From: Methanobacteriota archaeon
Lineage (GTDB): Archaea > Thermoplasmatota > Poseidoniia > Poseidoniales > Thalassarchaeaceae
DNA length: 64,000 nucleotides
NCBI GenBank assembly: GCA_002718995.2
Contig: PBGL02000022.1
Coordinates: 13,340 to 77,339, forward strand
Direction: 5' to 3'
The notes under the pieces were generated by a model, which was not told the origin of the DNA, did no database searches, and saw nothing but the letters and a program-made list of their open reading frames with translations. Positions 59,060 through 64,000 of this stretch are shown here, piece after piece (positions within the stretch are counted from its first letter, which is position 1; each line of letters begins with the position of its first letter). The translations under genes were made by a program, and so were the position numbers.

Positions 59060-60843
59060 TCTACGCCCTCCAATACTCTCAATATCCTCTCAGCATACTC
59101 CCTTGCCCTAGGGGGAAGCCCGTCGCTGTATGCTACTGAATGCATCTTCGGAAGAAGGTGCACTGGAAGCTCCTTTCTCAGGATTCCGTAAAGCTGCCCA
59201 TCTCGATTGATCTCTAGTACGACCACCCTTTCATGCCTCTCGATGAAACCCTCAAGATCTGAGTGATAAGGAAGCGCCCGGACTCTGCAAGTGCTGACGG
59301 AGAGCCCAGACTGCTCAAGTATGTCGTCAATCTCAACAATGGAATTCTCCATGGAGCCATAGAAGATGATGCCGACATCGCCATCCGGCTCCTCTCTAAG
59401 TAGGGGGGCCGGCAAAACGTCCCTTGCGCCATCGATCTTTCTGCGGAGCCTCTCCATTGTGGCTTGGTAGACCTGTGGGTCTTCAGAGTAAATTCCGTCC
59501 TCGTCATGGCCAGTACCGCGATAGAGGATTGGAGCTAGGCCACTTCCGGGGAGAGTCCTGTATGCGATGCCATCTCCATCGACGTCCCGGTATCTTCCGA
59601 AGTTGGCCATGGCGTCCAACTCATCCTGGGTCCGGATCACCTTGCCCCTGTCCATCTTCTCGCTCGGATACTCAAACCCGCTCGTCGACCACCTATTCAT
59701 CCCCAGATCCAAATCCCCGAAACCGAAAACTAGTGTCTGGAACCTCTCGGCGTAGTCGAAAGACCTCCATCCAAATTCGAAACACTCATCCACAGTCCCT
59801 GGAATCAGAACAATGTGCTGAGTATCGCCGTGGCTTGCCTCATAGCACATAGACAGGTCCCCCTGTTGAGTCCTAGTTGGCAGGCCGGTGGAAGGGCCAG
59901 TACGATTGATGTCCCAGATTACTCCCGGGACTTCCGAGAAGTAGAACAGACCAATGAATTCAGACATCAGAGAAATTCCCGGGCCACTGGTACATGTCAT
60001 TCCTCGACCACCTGCCCATCCCGCGCCTAGGACCATTCCCGCAGCCGCAAGCTCGTCTTCGGCTTGGACGACTGCGCATGTCACTCCACCATCCTCGCCC
60101 TCCTTCAGTTTAGGAATCCATGAGATGATTGACTCGGCCAGTGAAGATGATGGAGTAATTGGATACCATGAGAGCATGTTGATACCTCCGTAGATTGACC
60201 CTAGGCCAATTGCTTCATTGCCCTCAATTAGGAATGTATCAGACGACTTCTCACGCGCCTCCAGATCGAAATGGCAGTCGAAGTCCCAGTTCTCTGCGGC
60301 ATACGCCCTTCCCTCCGAGATCGCCCTGATATTGAGCTCAATCGCCTTTTCTTTCCCTCTGAATTGCTGCTCGACGCACTTCTCGATGGCATCCTCGTCG
60401 ATGCCGAGTAGGTGTGCTAACCCTCCCACGTAGTACATGTTGGCCATCAAACGAGCCAACTTGGGGTTAATTCCCCTGGCCATTTTCGTCATTGGCATTC
60501 CTAGGCAGATACAGTCATCCCTATCCGCTGGCATCTTGGCATCTTCATTGTAGATAACGACGGTTCCGGGATTCAAAGAAGCGAGGTCCTTCTCCCATGT
60601 TTCCTTGTTCATCAATATCTGGAGGTTGGTATCATCACCCGGCGCTTGGTAGCCCTTGTCGCTGACCCTGATAATGAACCATGTTGGTAGGCCAGAGATG
60701 TTACTCGGGAACAGATTCTTCCCGCTTACGGGAACCCCCATCTCGAACATAGAGTGGAGAATAATCAAGTTGGAAGACTGAGAACCCGTGCCATTGGCCG
60801 TAGCGACATTGATTGTGAAGTCATTGATGATCCGGCTCATCAC
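59056..60843 (-). CDS. korA: 2-oxoacid:ferredoxin oxidoreductase, fused gamma-alpha subunit
   Basis: N-terminal gamma domain (INVATANGTGSQSSNLIILHSMFEMGVPVSGKNLFPSNISGLPTWF) then alpha domain (GINMLSWYPITPSSSLAESI, EDELAAAGMVLGAGWAGGRGMTCTSGPGISLMSEFIG). Confidence 0.94.
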   Translation of the reverse strand: MMSRIINDFTINVATANGTGSQSSNLIILHSMFEMGVPVSGKNLFPSNISGLPTWFIIRVSDKGYQAPGDDTNLQILMNKETWEKDLASLNPGTVVIYNEDAKMPADRDDCICLGMPMTKMARGINPKLARLMANMYYVGGLAHLLGIDEDAIEKCVEQQFRGKEKAIELNIRAISEGRAYAAENWDFDCHFDLEAREKSSDTFLIEGNEAIGLGSIYGGINMLSWYPITPSSSLAESIISWIPKLKEGEDGGVTCAVVQAEDELAAAGMVLGAGWAGGRGMTCTSGPGISLMSEFIGLFYFSEVPGVIWDINRTGPSTGLPTRTQQGDLSMCYEASHGDTQHIVLIPGTVDECFEFGWRSFDYAERFQTLVFGFGDLDLGMNRWSTSGFEYPSEKMDRGKVIRTQDELDAMANFGRYRDVDGDGIAYRTLPGSGLAPILYRGTGHDEDGIYSEDPQVYQATMERLRRKIDGARDVLPAPLLREEPDGDVGIIFYGSMENSIVEIDDILEQSGLSVSTCRVRALPYHSDLEGFIERHERVVVLEINRDGQLYGILRKELPVHLLPKMHSVAYSDGLPPRAREYAERILRVLEGVE

Positions 60844-60974
60844 TCATTTCTCCCATCGGCCCGCCGCGCCTAGGACTCGCAGCCTTCCGCGCTGTGAGGA
60901 TGGTCTTAGCCGTTACCCTGATGGGTCTACCCCGAAAACGTCCGGAAATTTCCGCTGCCGTTTTGTATGTGAGC

Positions 60975-62027
60975 ATGGTCGCGCTGCCCATGCCCGTGCC
61001 AGAGGAACTGGAGAAGTCTTGGGATTTGGCCGATTCTATGCTGTCAGAGGGACAATTCGAAGAGGCACTCTCGGAACTGCGTCAGGCTTGGCCATTGTGC
61101 GAAAACGACGGTCAGAAGGTAAGGACGCTACGTCAGGCGGGAGATGTAGGTACCGCTCACGGAACTGAAGATCAGGGTTCGCAGAAAAGACACTGGCAGA
61201 AAGCGCTGAAGAGCTACAAGAGAGCCCTCAAGATTGACCCCAAGAATAAGGAGACTAGACGCAACATGAATTCGTTGCTCTCCATGATGGACGAGAAGTC
61301 GATAACAGGTGGTGCAGGCATGCAATTCTTCGATGAGGGGAATCCCACGCCTATGGGCCTTGTCGCCATGGTCATAGCAGGAATGCTTCTCCTCACCTCC
61401 ATCAAATTGATTTCCGACGCCCTCCAAGAGGACTCAGAGAACCCATTAGTGTCTCTGGAGGTCTCATACGTCGATGACTCGGGGGAGAGGGTAGAGGGTA
61501 CAATCGAGATAGAGCTATTCCAAGATCTAGCCCCAGTCCATGTTGAGAACTTCATCACTCACGCACAGAACTTCCGATACGACTTCACGATTTTCCACAG
61601 GGTCATAGACGGATTCATGATTCAGGGCGGCGACGTAGACCGTCAGGATGGCATGGGCGGTTACGCCGCTAACTGGTACGGGTACTGCAATGGGGAAAGC
61701 GCGGCCAGCCAAAGCTCCTGCGATCAGAGTCAGTGGACCATTCCCGATGAGGCGGACAACGGTCTCCTCCATTCGCCCGGCATGCTAGCAATGGCGAAAA
61801 CTTCTGCAGCCAACACTGGAGGTAGCCAGTTCTACATAGTTCCCACCGGGAGTACGCCTAGCCACCTTGATGGGGTCCACACTGTGTTTGGACAGGTGGT
61901 AAGCGGACAGGCGCACGTCGACGCAATCAGCTTGGTAGTGACAGGAAATACAGACTCGGATGATGATACAAGCGGTGACAAGCCAATTGATGACGTCAGA
62001 CTGGTCCATGTAACCGTAAACGAGTGA
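60975..62027 (+). CDS. Cyclophilin-type peptidyl-prolyl isomerase with N-terminal TPR-like region and TM helix
   Basis: VHVENFITHAQNFRYDFTIFHRVIDGFMIQGGDVDRQDGMGGYAANW; MLAMAKTSAANTGGSQFYIVPTGSTPSHLDGVHTVFGQVVSG; TPR-like helices upstream and one TM. Confidence 0.9.
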   Translation: MVALPMPVPEELEKSWDLADSMLSEGQFEEALSELRQAWPLCENDGQKVRTLRQAGDVGTAHGTEDQGSQKRHWQKALKSYKRALKIDPKNKETRRNMNSLLSMMDEKSITGGAGMQFFDEGNPTPMGLVAMVIAGMLLLTSIKLISDALQEDSENPLVSLEVSYVDDSGERVEGTIEIELFQDLAPVHVENFITHAQNFRYDFTIFHRVIDGFMIQGGDVDRQDGMGGYAANWYGYCNGESAASQSSCDQSQWTIPDEADNGLLHSPGMLAMAKTSAANTGGSQFYIVPTGSTPSHLDGVHTVFGQVVSGQAHVDAISLVVTGNTDSDDDTSGDKPIDDVRLVHVTVNE

Positions 62028-62096
62028 TTCTCATCCGTGTCTGGCTGGGTCAAGTTGATTGGCTACGCCTCTGCCGGTTAGGGCGACGGTGGCCGC

Positions 62097-64000
62097 ATGT
62101 CCTCGAACGACCCATTCAACGCCCAGGCCTCTTTCGAGACTAGCGATGGCTCATTGGGGAGCTTCTTCGACCTAGGTGCGTTGGAGAAACAAGGCATCTG
62201 CGAACTCGACTCACTCCCCTTCACGATTAGGTGCCTTCTAGAGGCAGCCCTGAGGAAGTGTGACGGCTTCTTGGTGACCGAGGACGATGTTAGGAGAATA
62301 GCATCTTGGTCACCCGAGATGGAGCCTGCCGAGATTCCGTTCAGCCCTAGCAGGGTTATCCTTCAGGATTTTACTGGAGTTCCCGCGGTAGTCGATATTG
62401 CAGCCCTTAGGGATGCAATGGTGGGACTTGGCGGAGATCCGAAGGCGGTTAATCCGCAGGTTCCAGTCGACCTGGTGGTGGATCACTCTGTACAAGTCGA
62501 CTTCTCGGGACTATTCCCGGACGCCCGTGAGAAGAATCTCGAGATGGAGTATGAGCGGAACATGGAGCGCTACAAGTTTTTGAAGTGGGGTCAGCAGAGT
62601 CTCGATAGCTTCAGAGCAGTACCGCCCGGCCGTGGAATAGTTCACCAAATCAACCTCGAGTGGATAGCCTCCGTGGCTAGGGAAGAAGGGGGTGTGTGGA
62701 TTCCAGATACGCTTGTTGGCACCGACTCCCATACAACGATGATCAATGGGCTAGGGGTCCTTGGGTGGGGCGTCGGCGGGATAGAGGCAGAGGCAGTGAT
62801 GCTCGGTCAACCGATATACATGCTACTTCCCGAGGTTGTTGGATTCGAATTGAAGGGCGAGGCTCCTCCCGGAGTGACAGCTACCGATATGACACTCAGG
62901 ATAGTGCAGATGCTAAGGGAGCATGGCTGCGTGGGACGTTTTGTTGAGTTCCACGGCACCGGCCTTTCAAACCTCAGTCTTCCCGACAGAGCGACTATAG
63001 CAAACATGGCCCCTGAATATGGCGCCACATGTGGTTTCTTTCCAGTAGACCAAGTCACTCTGGACTACATGAAACTCTCAGGAAGGGATGAATCGCACGT
63101 GGAAAACGTCAGGAGGTACCTCTCCGCACAGGGGATGTTCCACTCCGAGTCTTCGCCCACGCCTTCGTTTACATCCAACCTATGCCTAGATTTGGGTACA
63201 GTTGTACCATCCATGGCTGGCCCAAAAAGACCTCAGGACAGAGTCAGCCTCTCAGACATGAAGTCACACTGGAGGGAAAGCCTGAATTCCCCGGTGGGCC
63301 ACCAGGGGCATGGTATCGACCAATCAAGGAATGAAGATGAATCAGAAATTTCTGGCAGGGGGTGCAGCCTATCCCACGGCGATGTCGTAATAGCCGCCAT
63401 TACCAGCTGTACAAACACCAGCAATCCAAGTGTTATGGTATCCGCTGGCCTACTGGCCAAGAAGGCAAGGGCCAGGGGCATGTCGATCAAACCGTGGGTC
63501 AAGCCCAGCCTCGCCCCCGGGAGTAGGGTGGTTACCGAATATTTGGACGCAAGTGGCCTGACTACTGATTTGTCGGAGTTGGGATTCAGTGTTGTAGGGT
63601 ACGGATGCACAACCTGTATTGGAAACTCGGGACCTCTGGATGACGAAATCGAGCAGGCAATAGATGACGCAAATCTTGTAGTTGGCAGCGTCCTTTCTGG
63701 CAATAGGAACTTCGAGGGCAGGATTCATCAAAAGGTACTGGCTAACTATCTCGCAAGCCCCCCTCTCGTGGTAGCATATGCACTCGCAGGAACTTTGGAT
63801 ATCGACTTCTCCGTTGACCCTATTGGGACAGACCAATCTGGCAATCCGATATTCCTGTCTGATATCTGGCCAAGCGATGAGGAAATCAGGAAAACCGTGG
63901 ATTCCTGTATCGACCCCGAGATGTTCAGGCAGAGGTACTCAGATGTTCTCGAAGAGCCCAGGTGGGATTCTATACCAAGTGAGGACTCCGATCTTTACCC
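62097..64000 (+). CDS. acnA: Aconitate hydratase (AcnA/IRP type), 3' truncated by window edge
   Basis: Translated by hand from ATG 62097: MSSNDPFNAQASFETSDG...RVILQDFTGVPAVVDIAALRDAM...VDLVVDHSVQVDFSG...NMERYKFLKWGQQSLDSFRAVPPGRGIVHQINLEW...GTDSHTTMINGLGVLGWGVGGIEAEAVMLGQP; absent from ORF track because no stop is reached. Confidence 0.95.
   Translation, partial: MSSNDPFNAQASFETSDGSLGSFFDLGALEKQGICELDSLPFTIRCLLEAALRKCDGFLVTEDDVRRIASWSPEMEPAEIPFSPSRVILQDFTGVPAVVDIAALRDAMVGLGGDPKAVNPQVPVDLVVDHSVQVDFSGLFPDAREKNLEMEYERNMERYKFLKWGQQSLDSFRAVPPGRGIVHQINLEWIASVAREEGGVWIPDTLVGTDSHTTMINGLGVLGWGVGGIEAEAVMLGQPIYMLLPEVVGFELKGEAPPGVTATDMTLRIVQMLREHGCVGRFVEFHGTGLSNLSLPDRATIANMAPEYGATCGFFPVDQVTLDYMKLSGRDESHVENVRRYLSAQGMFHSESSPTPSFTSNLCLDLGTVVPSMAGPKRPQDRVSLSDMKSHWRESLNSPVGHQGHGIDQSRNEDESEISGRGCSLSHGDVVIAAITSCTNTSNPSVMVSAGLLAKKARARGMSIKPWVKPSLAPGSRVVTEYLDASGLTTDLSELGFSVVGYGCTTCIGNSGPLDDEIEQAIDDANLVVGSVLSGNRNFEGRIHQKVLANYLASPPLVVAYALAGTLDIDFSVDPIGTDQSGNPIFLSDIWPSDEEIRKTVDSCIDPEMFRQRYSDVLEEPRWDSIPSEDSDLY

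Noticed and set aside
63233-63703. 156-aa minus-strand ORF near the right edge
   Set aside because: Antisense to the aconitase reading frame, which has strong motif support.

Overview
This 64 kb window is gene-dense and looks chromosomal. It is most likely from a marine planktonic euryarchaeon of the Marine Group II/III (Poseidoniia-like) type; that assignment is inferred from gene content. Archaeal information-processing genes (RadA, Hel308, RpoK, a Taw2-like methyltransferase, a Cgi121-like protein, an initiator tRNA-Met with A1:U72) sit among genes more typical of aerobic bacteria (MsrA, an AlkB-family membrane monooxygenase, UvrC, Orn, CspA, HemH, CtaA/CtaB, tryptophan 2,3-dioxygenase). 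I describe about 50 protein genes and two tRNAs (initiator Met-CAT, Gln-CTG). Genes truncated at the edges are guaB (left) and an aconitase (right); the aconitase is missing from the ORF track because it has no stop in the window. I see no CRISPR array, rRNA, transposon, integrase, phage module or recognisable defence island. Among the more interesting features are an AlkB-type hydroxylase, a Nudix-MBL-winged-helix fusion, a retropepsin-like/DUF3592-like membrane protein with an RSGGG tail built on a 15-nt tandem repeat, a kexin-like protease with a composite TSP3/MopE-like repeat tail, a JAMM-motif protein, a large wHTH-STAND-like ATPase, a strong hairpin overlapping a probable GTG start codon, and repeated convergent 3' overlaps. 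I found nothing I would confidently call a wholly new system. All family calls come from reading motifs, without database searches.
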